Positions 27,531-36,580 of a stretch of DNA of 55,804 nucleotides are shown here, piece by piece. The stretch is taken from assembly GCA_035764725.1 (NCBI GenBank), contig DASTYT010000028.1:1-55804 (forward strand), read 5' to 3'. A model generated the notes under the pieces. The model had not been told where the DNA came from, did no database searches, and saw nothing but the letters and a program-made list of their open reading frames with translations. Every line of letters starts with the position of its first letter. Within the stretch, counting starts at the first letter, position 1. Both the position numbers and the translations under genes were made by a program. Source of the stretch: Candidatus Methylomirabilota bacterium (lineage in GTDB: Bacteria > Methylomirabilota > Methylomirabilia > Rokubacteriales > CSP1-6).

Positions 27531-28191
27531 GGCGCTTCTCGCCGCCGGCCGCGTCACCGTCAACGGGCAGGTGCGCACGGAGCCGGGGGCACAGGCCGAC
27601 CCCGCGCGCGACACCATCACGCTGGACGGCCGGCGCCTCGACGCGGCGGCGCCCCGCACGTATCTGCTCCTCAACAAGCCGCGCGGCTACGTGACGAGCC
27701 GCACCGATCCCGGCGGCCGCCCGGTCGTCCTCGACCTGATCCGGCACGTGCGCGCGCGTCTGTTCCCGGTGGGACGGCTCGACTACGATACCGAGGGCCT
27801 GCTGCTCCTCACCGACGATGGCCCGCTGGCGAACTATTTGTTACATCCGCGCTACGAGATCCCGCGCGTGTACGAGGCCGAGGTGGAAGGCCACGTCCGG
27901 GACGCCGAGCTCGCGCGCTGGCGGCGCGGGGTGGTGCTGGACGACGGCCCGGCGGTGCCCCGGAGCGTGCGGGTGCTGCGCCGGACGGGGGCGACGGCGA
28001 CATGGCTCGAGCTGACGTTCGCGGAGGGCCGCAACCACGAGGTGCGACGCTACGCCCAGGCCCTCGGCCATCCCGTGCGCCGGCTGCGGCGCATCGCGTT
28101 TGGGCCGCTGCGGCTGGGCGACCTCGCGTCCGGGCACAGCCGTCCCCTGCGCCCCGCGGAGCTCGCCGACCTCAATCGCTTGCGCGGGTAG
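27442..28191 (+). CDS. rluB: RluB/RsuA-family pseudouridine synthase
   Basis: 249 residues from GTG 27442. An S4 RNA-binding domain begins IRLSKILAQAGLSSRRGAE, and the catalytic domain has the RsuA-family active site GRLDYDTEGLLLLT with the nucleophilic Asp, then EGRNHEVRRYAQALG. It modifies 23S (or 16S) rRNA. The start is unsettled. GTG 27442 has no good ribosome site, while CTG 27466 has AAGGAG 8 bases upstream and would begin MPPIRLSK, closer to the family N-terminus. All options overlap the end of scpB. Confidence 0.9.
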   Translation: MSWTRSWRLPPIRLSKILAQAGLSSRRGAEALLAAGRVTVNGQVRTEPGAQADPARDTITLDGRRLDAAAPRTYLLLNKPRGYVTSRTDPGGRPVVLDLIRHVRARLFPVGRLDYDTEGLLLLTDDGPLANYLLHPRYEIPRVYEAEVEGHVRDAELARWRRGVVLDDGPAVPRSVRVLRRTGATATWLELTFAEGRNHEVRRYAQALGHPVRRLRRIAFGPLRLGDLASGHSRPLRPAELADLNRLRG

Positions 28192-28208
28192 GGGGCTTCC
28201 CTTATACT
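28180..28208 (+). promoter_or_regulatory. sigma-70-type promoter for pheA
   Basis: TTGCGC (28180-28185), 17 bases, TATACT (28203-28208): correct spacing and a 5/6 match at -10. It overlaps the last codons of rluB and lies 38 bases before the pheA ATG. No leader peptide or attenuator fits in this distance, so any control would act at initiation or on the enzyme. Confidence 0.6.
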
Positions 28209-28246
28209 GCGGAGGCTTTAGAGACAGTCGGGCTCAGGGAGCCTCT

Positions 28247-29308
28247 ATGAACCTGGACGATTGGCGATCCAGGATCAACGACCTCGATAACCAGATCCTC
28301 AACCTCCTCAATCAGCGCGCGGACGCCGCCCTCCACATCGGCGAGCTCAAGAGGCAGCAGGATCTTCCCTACTTCGTTCCCGAGCGGGAGGTCCAGGTCC
28401 TCGATCGGCTGATCGCGCAGAACTGCGGCCCGCTCCCTCACGAGGCGCTCCGCGTGATCTGGCGGGAGATTCTCTCCGCGTCACTCGCCCTGGAGAATCC
28501 GCTTCCCGTGGTGTACCTGGGCCCCGCCGCCACCTACACGCATCAGGCGGCACAGGTGCGCTTCGGCTCCTCCGCGCTGCTGCGGCCCACGCGCAGCATC
28601 GCCGAGGTCTTCGACGAGGTGGAGCGCGGGCGTGCGGAATACGGCGTGGTCCCGGTGGAGAACTCCACCGAGGGGCCGGTCAACGTCACCCTCGACCGGC
28701 TGATCGACTCGGACGCGCTCATCACCGGCGAGGTGACCCTCGAGATCAGCCACTTCCTCCTGTCGCGGGCCGGCGACGTCTCCGAGGTCAAGAAGGTGTG
28801 CTCGCATCCCCAGGGGCTGGCCCAGTGCCGGCAGTGGCTCAACGCCAACCTGCCCGATGTGCCCACCGAGGAAACGTCCTCCACCTCGGCGGCGGCGGAG
28901 CGGGCGAAGGACGATCCCACCGTGGCCGCCATCTCCTCCGAGATGGCGGGGCGTCTCTACGACGTCCCCGTCCTGCGGCGGCGCATCGAGGACAACCCCT
29001 TCAACTCGACGCGCTTCCTCGTCCTCGGCCGGCGCCCCATCCCCGCCACGGGGCGCGACAAGACCTCCATCCTCTTCTCCATGAAGAACGAGCCCGGCGT
29101 GCTGTTCAGCATCCTGCAGCCGTTCGCCGAGCGCGGCCTCAATCTGACCAAGATCGAATCGCGACCGACCAAGCGGCGACCCTGGGAGTACGTGAACTTC
29201 GTCGACTTCGAGGGCCACCGGGATACCGAGATCGTCGCGGCTGCGCTGAGCGCGGTCCGCGAACGCTGCCAGTTCCTCAAGATCCTCGGATCCTACCCGG
29301 TCGCCTAA
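28247..29308 (+). CDS. pheA: PheA, chorismate mutase/prephenate dehydratase
   Basis: 353 residues. An AroQ chorismate mutase domain fills about 1-85 (WRSRINDLDNQILNLLNQRA). The prephenate dehydratase domain (about 88-275) has YLGPAATYTHQAA, VPVENSTEGPVN and the catalytic TRF motif in NSTRFLVLG. The C-terminal ACT domain (about 285-353) keeps ESRP, the phenylalanine-binding motif, so feedback inhibition is expected. It makes phenylpyruvate. It leads the aromatic run with hisC, tyrA and aroA. Confidence 0.95.
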   Translation: MNLDDWRSRINDLDNQILNLLNQRADAALHIGELKRQQDLPYFVPEREVQVLDRLIAQNCGPLPHEALRVIWREILSASLALENPLPVVYLGPAATYTHQAAQVRFGSSALLRPTRSIAEVFDEVERGRAEYGVVPVENSTEGPVNVTLDRLIDSDALITGEVTLEISHFLLSRAGDVSEVKKVCSHPQGLAQCRQWLNANLPDVPTEETSSTSAAAERAKDDPTVAAISSEMAGRLYDVPVLRRRIEDNPFNSTRFLVLGRRPIPATGRDKTSILFSMKNEPGVLFSILQPFAERGLNLTKIESRPTKRRPWEYVNFVDFEGHRDTEIVAAALSAVRERCQFLKILGSYPVA

Positions 29309-29319
29309 GGAGCCCCGGC

Positions 29320-30435
29320 ATGGCCTCGTCATGGGAGTCGCTCGCCAACGATCACATCCTCGGGATCGCCCCCTACGAGCCCGGGAAGCCTGTCGAGGAG
29401 GTCGAGCGCGAGCTTGGCATCCACGACGCCATCAAGCTGGCGTCGAACGAAAATCCGCTGCCGCCGTCCGAGCGGGTGCAGAAGGCGGTGGCCGCGGCGA
29501 TCACCCAGCTCAACCGCTATCCCGACGGCACCGGCTTCTACCTCCGCGAGGCGCTCGCGCGCCGGCACGGCGTCACCGCCGACCACCTGATCCTCGGCAA
29601 CGGCTCCAACGAGCTGATCGAGCTGATCGCGCGCGCGTTCATGCGCCCCGGGGATGAGGCGGTGATCCCGCATCCCTCGTTCGTCGTCTACCCGATGATC
29701 GTGCAGGCGGTGGGCGGGATCCGTGTGGTCGTCACCCTCAAGGACCACCGGCTGGATCTCGAGGCGATGGCGCGGGCGATCACCCCGATGACCAAGCTCG
29801 TCTTCATCGCCAATCCCAACAACCCCACCGCCACCATCGTGACCGCGCCGGACGTCGAGGATTTCATGGCGCGCGTGCCCGACCGCGCCATCGTGGTGTT
29901 CGACGAGGCCTACTTCGAGTTCGCCCAGGGCCCGGACTTCCCCGACTCGCTGAGCTATCTGCGCCAGGGCCGCAAGGTCGTTTGCCTCCGCACGTTCTCC
30001 AAGGCGGCGAGCCTGGCCGGGCTGCGGGTGGGCTACGGGATCGGCGACCCCGACTGCGTGAGCCTGCTCAACCGCATCCGGCCCCCCTTCAACGTGAACT
30101 CTCTCGCGCAGGTGGCGGCGCTCGCCGCGCTGGAGGACGATGCGCACATCGTCGAGTGCCTGCGCATGATCGAGGCCGGACGCGCCTATCTCAGCGAGGA
30201 GTTCGCTGCGCTGGGGCTGCGCTTCCCGCCGTCGCGGGCAAATTTCCTCCTGGTCGACGTGGGGCGCAATGCGCTCGACGTGTACCAGCGGCTCCTCCGC
30301 GAGGGCGTGATCGTGCGGCCGATGCTGTCCTTCGGCATGGAAAGCACGCTCCGCATCAGCATCGGCACGCCGGAGGAGAACCGCCGGCTGATGAAGGCGC
30401 TCCGCAAGGTCCTGCAGGAGGCCAAGCGCGCGTGA
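29320..30435 (+). CDS. hisC: HisC-family aminotransferase, probably aromatic/histidinol-phosphate
   Basis: 371 residues, PLP fold type I. The family signatures KLASNENPLPPS, FIANPNNPT and VVFDEAYFEF are present, and the PLP lysine is Lys228 in RTFSKAASLAGLRVGYG. HisC proteins act on histidinol phosphate, and many also transaminate phenylpyruvate, 4-hydroxyphenylpyruvate or arogenate. Lying between pheA and tyrA, with no other his gene in the window, it most likely serves phenylalanine and tyrosine synthesis. TAAGGAG precedes the ATG. Confidence 0.92.
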   Translation: MASSWESLANDHILGIAPYEPGKPVEEVERELGIHDAIKLASNENPLPPSERVQKAVAAAITQLNRYPDGTGFYLREALARRHGVTADHLILGNGSNELIELIARAFMRPGDEAVIPHPSFVVYPMIVQAVGGIRVVVTLKDHRLDLEAMARAITPMTKLVFIANPNNPTATIVTAPDVEDFMARVPDRAIVVFDEAYFEFAQGPDFPDSLSYLRQGRKVVCLRTFSKAASLAGLRVGYGIGDPDCVSLLNRIRPPFNVNSLAQVAALAALEDDAHIVECLRMIEAGRAYLSEEFAALGLRFPPSRANFLLVDVGRNALDVYQRLLREGVIVRPMLSFGMESTLRISIGTPEENRRLMKALRKVLQEAKRA

Positions 30436-31280
30436 TCCGGCGGCTCTGCGTCGTCGGCCCGGGGCTCCTGGGCGGCTCGATCGCGCTGGCCGCCCGCGCG
30501 CGCAAGCTGGCCGGCGAGATCGTCGTGGTGGGGCGGGCGGAGGCGAGCGTGGCGCCGGCGCTGCGGGCGGGAGCGGCGGATCGAGGCACTACCGATCTCG
30601 CGGCGGGGCTGCGCGGCGCCGACTTCTGCGTGCTCGCGACCCCGGTGGCGACGCTCGAGGGCCAGCTCGCCGCGGTCTGGGCGGCCGCCGAGCCGGGCAC
30701 CGTCCTCACCGACGTGGGCAGCACGAAGGGGCGCATCGTGGCCACCGCGGAGCGGCTGGCTATCGGGCGTCCGCTCGACTTCGTGGGCAGCCATCCCATG
30801 GCGGGCTCGGAGCGCGCCGGGTTCGCGGAGGCGCGCGCCGATTTATTCGTAGCGGCAACCGTTATTCTGACGCCCACGGAGCGCACCGCGCCGGCGGCCC
30901 TCGCGCGCGTGCGCGCGTTCTGGGAAGCGATGGGCGCCCGCCTCACGGTGCTGGACCCGCTCACCCACGACCGCGCCACCGCGGCGGTGAGCCACCTGCC
31001 GCACCTGGTCGCCGACGCGCTCGTGGATGCGGTGCTGCGCATGGATCCCGCGTTCCTCGACGTGGCTGCGCGCGGCTTCCGCGACACCACGCGCATCGCC
31101 GCGTCCAGCCCGGCGGTCTGGCGCGAGATCTTCCAGGACAATCGCGCCGCCCTCGCCGAGGCCCTCGCCGCCTTCCGTAAATCGCTCGATCATCTCGAAG
31201 CGGTGATCGCGCTGGGGGACGCCGCCGCCGTCGAGGCCGAGCTCGAGCGAATCAAACAGCACCGGGAGAAGCTCGGGTGA
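30432..31280 (+). CDS. tyrA: TyrA, prephenate dehydrogenase
   Basis: 282 residues. The Rossmann motif is CVVGPGLLGGSIAL. The catalytic region has VGSHPMAGSERAGF, with the conserved His and Ser, followed by the helical dimer domain containing HDRATAAVSHLPHL. It oxidises prephenate (or arogenate) toward tyrosine. No ACT domain is attached, so no obvious tyrosine sensor is present. GTGA overlap with hisC and GTGA overlap into aroA. Confidence 0.93.
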   Translation: MIRRLCVVGPGLLGGSIALAARARKLAGEIVVVGRAEASVAPALRAGAADRGTTDLAAGLRGADFCVLATPVATLEGQLAAVWAAAEPGTVLTDVGSTKGRIVATAERLAIGRPLDFVGSHPMAGSERAGFAEARADLFVAATVILTPTERTAPAALARVRAFWEAMGARLTVLDPLTHDRATAAVSHLPHLVADALVDAVLRMDPAFLDVAARGFRDTTRIAASSPAVWREIFQDNRAALAEALAAFRKSLDHLEAVIALGDAAAVEAELERIKQHREKLG

Positions 31281-32596
31281 GAATTCGCGTCACCCCGACC
31301 CCGCGCCTCGCCGGCCGCGTGCTCGTACCCGGCGACAAGTCCATCTCGCATCGAGCCGCGCTGTTCGGCGCGCTCGCCAGCGGCCGCACCGAGATCACGG
31401 GGTTCCTCGAGGGCGAGGACTGCCTGGCCACTCTCCGGGCGGTGCGGGCCCTCGGGGTGGAGGTCACCCGAAAAGGGCCGGGCCACTACCTGGTCGACGG
31501 CGTGGGACCCGACGGGCTCACCGAGCCAGAGGACGTGATCGACTGCGGCAACGCTGGCACCGGGGCGAGGCTCCTGGTGGGCGTGCTCGCGGGCCAGCCC
31601 TTCTGGTCCATTCTCACGGGGGACGAGTCGCTGCGGAGCCGCCCCATGGACCGCGTGGCCGCCCCGCTGCGCCGCATGGGCGCGACCGTGGTCGGCCGCC
31701 GCGAGGGCAGCCGTCTGCCGCTGGCGGTGCGGGGCGCGCGCCCGCTGAAGGCAATCACCTATGAGTCCCCCGTGGCTTCCGCGCAGGTGAAGACGGCGCT
31801 GCTCCTCGCCGGCCTCTGGGCCGATGGCCCCGTGACGGTGCGCGAGCCCTCCCCGTCGCGCGACCACACCGAGCGCATGCTGGGCGGTTTCGGCGCGCGC
31901 CTGACGGCAACGCCGGAGGGCGTGACGCTGACACCCGGCGGCGAGCTTCGTGGGCAGCCGGTGGCCGTGCCGGGCGACATCTCCTCGGCCGCCTTCTTCC
32001 TCGTGGCGGGCGCCCTCATGGCCGATCCCGAGCTCACCGTCGCCCACGTGGGCACCAATCCCACGCGCACCGGCGTCCTCGAGGTGCTGGAGGCAATGGG
32101 CGCCTCGATCCGGCGGCAGGCCCCCGCCGGTCCCGGCGCCGCCGCCGAGCCGGCCGCCGACCTCGTCGTCCACCGGAGCCGCCTGCGTGGCGCCGAGATC
32201 GGCGGCCCCGTCATCCCGCGCCTCATCGACGAGGTGCCCATTCTCGCGGTGGCCGCGACGCTCGCGGAGGGTCCCACCGAAGTGCGCGATGCCGCCGAGC
32301 TGCGCGTCAAGGAGTCGGACCGCATTCGCGCCATCGCCGCCGAGCTCGGCCGGATGGGCGCGCGGATCACCGAGCGGCCGGACGGCCTGCGGATCGAGGG
32401 CGGGACGCGCCTGCGCGGCGCGGTGGTGTCGAGCGGGGGCGATCACCGGATGGCGATGTCCCTGGTCATCGCCGGCCTGCTTGCGGACGGCGAGACAGTG
32501 GTGGAGGATACGGACTGCATCGCGACCTCCTTCCCGGGCTTTCTCACCGCGGTCAACGACCTGGCGGGATCTCCGGCGGCGAGGGCGGAAGCATGA
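31277..32596 (+). CDS. aroA: AroA, 5-enolpyruvylshikimate-3-phosphate synthase
   Basis: 439 residues. The signatures are VPGDKSISHRAALFGALASG (substrate lysine and serine), DCGNAGTGARLLVGVLAG, PVASAQVKTALLLAGL and the C-terminal LRVKESDRIRA. The NAGTGAR loop carries Gly at the site where the glyphosate-insensitive CP4 enzyme has Ala100. It makes EPSP from shikimate 3-phosphate and PEP. It sits between tyrA and cmk, as in the common aroA-cmk-rpsA order, joined by 4-base overlaps. Confidence 0.95.
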   Translation: MRIRVTPTPRLAGRVLVPGDKSISHRAALFGALASGRTEITGFLEGEDCLATLRAVRALGVEVTRKGPGHYLVDGVGPDGLTEPEDVIDCGNAGTGARLLVGVLAGQPFWSILTGDESLRSRPMDRVAAPLRRMGATVVGRREGSRLPLAVRGARPLKAITYESPVASAQVKTALLLAGLWADGPVTVREPSPSRDHTERMLGGFGARLTATPEGVTLTPGGELRGQPVAVPGDISSAAFFLVAGALMADPELTVAHVGTNPTRTGVLEVLEAMGASIRRQAPAGPGAAAEPAADLVVHRSRLRGAEIGGPVIPRLIDEVPILAVAATLAEGPTEVRDAAELRVKESDRIRAIAAELGRMGARITERPDGLRIEGGTRLRGAVVSSGGDHRMAMSLVIAGLLADGETVVEDTDCIATSFPGFLTAVNDLAGSPAARAEA

Positions 32597-33279
32597 CGTG
32601 TGATGGCCGGCGGGAGCCCGTGATCACGATCGACGGACCGGCGGGAGCGGGAAAGTCCACCGCCGCGCGTGCGCTCGCGCGCCGGCTCGGCTTCCGTCTC
32701 CTCGACACCGGCGCCATGTACCGCGCCCTCGCCTGGGCGGTGCGCGAGGCGGGGCTCGCCCCCGACGACACGCCGGCACTCCGCGCGGTGCTCGACGCGA
32801 CCACGGTGGCGCTGGACGGCGAGCGCGTGCTCGTCAACGGCCGCGACGTGACGGGGGAGATCCGCTCCCCCGTCATTGGCGAGCTCACGTCCGTGCTCAC
32901 CATGCTCCGGGCGGTGCGCGAGAAGATGACGCCGATGCAGCGTGCGCTCGCCGCCGACGGCGGGGTCGTCCTGGAAGGCCGAGACACCGGAAGCGTGGTG
33001 TGCCCCGACGCCGACGTGAAGTTCTACCTGGACGCAACGCTCGAGGCGCGCGCGCGGCGGCGGCGCGAGGAGCTCGCGGAGCGCGGCCTCGCCCTGGACC
33101 TGGACCGCGTGCGCGAGGAAGTGGCGCGGCGCGACCGGCAGGACATGGGCCGCGCCATCGCCCCCCTCGTCCGGCCGGCGGACGCGGTGGTGGTGGACAC
33201 GACGGGGCTGGACGGGGCGGAAGTGCTGGAGCGGCTGATGGACGCGGTGGAGCGGGTCCGGTGCTCTACGAGATCCTGA
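32593..33279 (+). CDS. cmk: Cmk, cytidylate kinase
   Basis: 228 residues. The P-loop is DGPAGAGKST (about 14-23), followed by LDTGAMYRALAW, the NMP-binding region, and the LID region RREELAERGLALD. The RRDRQDMGRAIAPL stretch near the end is typical of Cmk. It phosphorylates CMP and dCMP. The ATG overlaps the aroA stop by 4 bases, and its end overlaps plsC by 19. Confidence 0.95.
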   Translation: MTCDGRREPVITIDGPAGAGKSTAARALARRLGFRLLDTGAMYRALAWAVREAGLAPDDTPALRAVLDATTVALDGERVLVNGRDVTGEIRSPVIGELTSVLTMLRAVREKMTPMQRALAADGGVVLEGRDTGSVVCPDADVKFYLDATLEARARRRREELAERGLALDLDRVREEVARRDRQDMGRAIAPLVRPADAVVVDTTGLDGAEVLERLMDAVERVRCSTRS

Positions 33280-33890
33280 AGCCAGTCGCGGTGCTCCTGA
33301 TGCGGCTCTACTTCCGGCTGGAAGCGCGCGGGGCCGAGCAGGTGCCGCCCACGGGACCGCTCCTGCTCGTGTCGAATCACTCGAGCGTCCTGGATCCGCC
33401 CCTCGTCGGCGGCGCCTCGCCGCGCCAGCTCTCGTTCCTCGCCAAGGCGGAGCTGTTCGACATCCCGCTCTTCGGTCGCTTGATCCGCGCGCTGAACGCG
33501 CGGCCGGTGCGCCGCGAGGGTTCGGATGCGCGCGCGCTCAAAACGGCGCTGAAGGTGCTGGAAGAGGGGCGCGCGCTGCTGGTGTTCCCGGAGGGCACCC
33601 GCGGACCCGAGGGAGCCTTGAGAGAGGCGAAGCCCGGGGCGGGCATGCTCGCCGTCCTGAGCGGGGCCGTCGTCGTGCCCGTTCTCATCACGGGCAGCGG
33701 GCGCGCGCTCCCCAAGGGCGCGGCGTTTCCGCGGCCGGCCAAGGCCGTGGTGCGCTTCGGCCCGCCCATGCGCTTCAAGGCGAAGGCCGAGGGCGAGCGC
33801 GAGACACCGGAGGAGCGAAAGGACGCGTATCGCGCGGCCACCGACGAGATGATGCGCGCCATCGCGCAACTCCAGCGTCAGGCCGCCTGA
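33261..33890 (+). CDS. plsC: PlsC, 1-acylglycerol-3-phosphate acyltransferase
   Basis: 209 residues. The HX4D acyltransferase motif is NHSSVLD (His40, Asp45). The second motif VFPEGTRGPEG contains the phosphate-binding EGTR, and an N-terminal hydrophobic helix (about 6-18) would hold it at the membrane. It makes phosphatidic acid. The GTG start lies in the end of cmk; plsC between cmk and rpsA is a common arrangement outside Enterobacteria. Confidence 0.9.
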   Translation: MLYEILKPVAVLLMRLYFRLEARGAEQVPPTGPLLLVSNHSSVLDPPLVGGASPRQLSFLAKAELFDIPLFGRLIRALNARPVRREGSDARALKTALKVLEEGRALLVFPEGTRGPEGALREAKPGAGMLAVLSGAVVVPVLITGSGRALPKGAAFPRPAKAVVRFGPPMRFKAKAEGERETPEERKDAYRAATDEMMRAIAQLQRQAA

Positions 33891-33918
33891 GACTTACCCG
33901 TACGCAGAAGCTCGCAAC

Positions 33919-33958
33919 ACTATATATATAGAGGGAACAAAGGAGGCAGTCAGGACTT
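33919..33958 (+). promoter_or_regulatory. rpsA leader with AT-rich palindrome
   Basis: The 68-base gap holds the 12-base palindrome CTATATATATAG (33920-33931), very AT-rich for this sequence, followed by AGGAGG (33941-33946), 12 bases before the rpsA ATG. The TATATA could be a -10, but no matching -35 is visible at 16-18 bases. A protein-binding site is also possible. Confidence 0.4.
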
Positions 33959-35683
33959 ATGGCGACGGATGAACGGAAGGTGCCGGGCCTCGCGAGCGCG
34001 CAGCGCGAGGTGGAGGGAGACCCCGAAGAGACGATGGAGTACTGGCTGTCCCGCAGCGTGGGGGACATCGAAGAAGGGGAGGTGATCCGCGGCCGCGTCG
34101 TAGAGGTGCGCACCGGCGACGTGATCGTGGACATCGGCTACAAGAGCGAGGGCGCCATCCCCATCGAGGAGTTCCGCTATAGCGGCGCGCCCAAGGTGGG
34201 GGACGAGATCGAGGTCTTCCTCGAGGCCAAGGAAGACTCCGAGGGCCTCATCGTCCTGTCCAAGGACAAGGCCGACAAGATCAAGGTGTGGGATCAGATC
34301 TCCAAGGCCTTCGACGCCGGCTCGCCGGTCGAGGGCCGCGTGGTCGAGGTGGTCAAGGGTGGTCTCGCCGTGGACGTGGGCGTGCGCGCGTTCCTCCCCG
34401 GCTCTCAGGTCGACCTCCGCCCGGTGAAGAACCTTGCCACGATGCTCGGCCAGACCATCCGCGCCAAGGTCATCAAGCTCAACCGCCGCCGGGGCAACGT
34501 GGTGCTGTCGCGCCGCGCGGTGCTGGAGACGGAGCGGGAGGAGAAGAAGAAGCACACCCTCGCCGTGCTCACCGAGGGCATGGCGCTGACCGGCACTGTG
34601 AAGAACATCACGGACTACGGCGCCTTCATCGACCTCGGCGGCATCGACGGGCTCCTGCACGTGACCGACATGTCCTGGGGCCGCATCGGCCACCCCTCGG
34701 AGATCTTCCAGGTGGGCGATCAGGTCGAGGTGGTGGTGCTCCACTTCGACCGCGAGACGGGCCGCGTGTCGCTAGGCTACAAGCAGAAGTCCTCGGACCC
34801 GTGGGCGGTGGTCGACCAGCGCTATCCCTCCGGCGCGCGGGTGCAGGGGAAAGTGGTGAGCCTCACCAACTACGGCGCCTTCGTCGAGCTCGAGCCCGGC
34901 GTGGAGGGCCTCGTGCACGTGTCCGAGATGTCCTGGACGCGGCGGGTCCGCCACCCCTCGAAGATCGTCAACGTGGGCGACACCGTCGAGGTGCAGGTGC
35001 TCGACGTCAACAAGGCGACCAAGCGGATCTCGCTCGGCATGAAGCAGGTCGAGGCCGATCCGTGGGACTCCATCGACGACCGCTACAAGCCCGGCATGCG
35101 CGTGCAGGGGAAGGTGCGGAACCTCACCGACTTCGGCGCGTTCGTGGAGCTCGAGCCGGGAGTGGACGGACTCCTGCACATCTCCGACATGTCCTGGACC
35201 CGCAACATCGGGCATCCGTCGGAGCTGCTCAAGAAGGGCCAGCCCATCGAGACCCAGATCCTCAACGTGGATCGGGACAACAAGCGCATCTCCCTCGGCC
35301 TCAAGCAGATCCAGCCCGACCCGTGGGAGACGGTGTCGCAGCGCTACCCGATGGGCTCGCGCGTCACCGGCAAGGTGGTGCGCCTCACCGACTTCGGCGC
35401 GTTCGTGGAGCTCGAGCCCGGCGTGGATGGGCTCCTGCACATCTCGCAGATGTCGAACCGACCCATCGCCTCGCCGGCCGATCTCGTCAACGTGGGGGAC
35501 GAGCTGACGCTGCTCGTGATCCGGGTGGACCCCAACGAGCGCCGCATCGGCCTGAGCCTCAAGGAGCTCGCCGCCGCCGTGATGATGGACGAGCCGCCGC
35601 AGTCGGAGGGTGGTGGCGCCGGGCGTGGACGCGGCAAGGGGAAGCGGCGCCGGCAGGACGACGACTTCGACGACGAGGACTAG
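33959..35683 (+). CDS. rpsA: 30S ribosomal protein S1
   Basis: 574 residues with six S1 RNA-binding repeats at roughly 38-107, 121-190, 207-276, 291-361, 377-447 and 463-535. Repeats 3-6 carry the canonical GAFVELEPGVDGLLHIS-like pattern; repeats 1 and 2 are divergent and should contact the ribosome. This matches the full-length proteobacterial form. It recruits mRNA to the 30S subunit. The tail after the last repeat is acidic and glycine-rich (QDDDFDDED). The cmk-plsC-rpsA-sppA-ihfB order resembles the cmk-rpsA-ihfB order of E. coli. Confidence 0.96.
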   Translation: MATDERKVPGLASAQREVEGDPEETMEYWLSRSVGDIEEGEVIRGRVVEVRTGDVIVDIGYKSEGAIPIEEFRYSGAPKVGDEIEVFLEAKEDSEGLIVLSKDKADKIKVWDQISKAFDAGSPVEGRVVEVVKGGLAVDVGVRAFLPGSQVDLRPVKNLATMLGQTIRAKVIKLNRRRGNVVLSRRAVLETEREEKKKHTLAVLTEGMALTGTVKNITDYGAFIDLGGIDGLLHVTDMSWGRIGHPSEIFQVGDQVEVVVLHFDRETGRVSLGYKQKSSDPWAVVDQRYPSGARVQGKVVSLTNYGAFVELEPGVEGLVHVSEMSWTRRVRHPSKIVNVGDTVEVQVLDVNKATKRISLGMKQVEADPWDSIDDRYKPGMRVQGKVRNLTDFGAFVELEPGVDGLLHISDMSWTRNIGHPSELLKKGQPIETQILNVDRDNKRISLGLKQIQPDPWETVSQRYPMGSRVTGKVVRLTDFGAFVELEPGVDGLLHISQMSNRPIASPADLVNVGDELTLLVIRVDPNERRIGLSLKELAAAVMMDEPPQSEGGGAGRGRGKGKRRRQDDDFDDED

Positions 35684-35689
35684 CCGGCG

Positions 35690-36580
35690 GTGGCCTCTCG
35701 GGCGCGCAGCCTGCTCCTGGGTGCGGGCCTCGCCGCGCTGCTCCTCGTGGTCTTCGTTGTCACGGTCTGGATCCTCATGGCCGTGCTCGAGGACGGCGCG
35801 CTGCCCGGCGGGCCCCGCGTCGCGGTCGTCGAGATCGAGGGCATCATCCTCGACGGCGACCACGTCGTGCGCGAGCTCCTGGATTACGCCGAGAACCCTG
35901 CGGTGAAGGCCGTGGTCGTCCGGGTCAACAGCCCGGGCGGGGTGGTGGCGCCCACCCAGGAAATCTACAACGCCGTCCAGCGGGTGCGGAAGGCGGGCAA
36001 GCCCGTGGTGGCCTCCTTCGGCGCGGTGGCCGCCTCGGGGGGCTACTACGTCGGCGCCGCCACCAATCGCATCTTCGCCAACCCGGGCACGCTCACCGGC
36101 TCCATCGGCGTCGTCATGCAGATGGCGAACGTCGAGGGGCTTCTCAAGAAGGTGGGGGTCGAGTACGTGGTCGTGAAGGCCGGTGCGTACAAGGACGTGG
36201 GCAACTTCGCCCGCACGATGACCCCCGAGGAGCGACGCATTTTGCAGGCTCTCCTGGACGACGTGCACGGGCAGTTCATCGCGGCAGTCGCGCAGGGCCG
36301 GGGGCTCGAGGAGAGCGCGGTGCGCGCCGTCGCCGACGGGCGCATCTACTCGGGCGCGCAGGCCAAGAGCTTGAAGCTGGTCGACGAGCTGGGCGGCTTC
36401 GAGGAGGCGGTGGAGGCGGCCGGCAAGCTGGGCGGGATCCCCGGCAAGCCCAAGCTCATTCTCCCGCGGAAGCGCTTCTCGTTCACCGACCTGCTCAAGA
36501 GCGAGCTCGGGGTCGGGGTGCCCTCGACCCTCCTGCCGAGCCTGCCCACGCTCCGGACCCCTCTCTATCTGATGTACTAG
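35690..36580 (+). CDS. sppA: SppA-type signal peptide peptidase, short form
   Basis: 296 residues. One N-terminal membrane helix (about 8-31) is followed by a single peptidase S49 domain. The nucleophile is Ser116 in AVAASGGYY and the general base Lys168 in GAYKDVG, 52 residues later, the same spacing as in the B. subtilis enzyme. VRVNSPGG gives the oxyanion region. It degrades leftover signal peptides in the membrane. The GTG start lies 6 bases after the rpsA stop, so the two are probably cotranscribed. Confidence 0.92.
   Translation: MASRARSLLLGAGLAALLLVVFVVTVWILMAVLEDGALPGGPRVAVVEIEGIILDGDHVVRELLDYAENPAVKAVVVRVNSPGGVVAPTQEIYNAVQRVRKAGKPVVASFGAVAASGGYYVGAATNRIFANPGTLTGSIGVVMQMANVEGLLKKVGVEYVVVKAGAYKDVGNFARTMTPEERRILQALLDDVHGQFIAAVAQGRGLEESAVRAVADGRIYSGAQAKSLKLVDELGGFEEAVEAAGKLGGIPGKPKLILPRKRFSFTDLLKSELGVGVPSTLLPSLPTLRTPLYLMY

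Noticed and set aside
31277..32596. Glyphosate-insensitive (CP4-like) AroA
   Set aside because: The NAGTG loop has Gly where CP4 has Ala100, so insensitivity is not supported by sequence.
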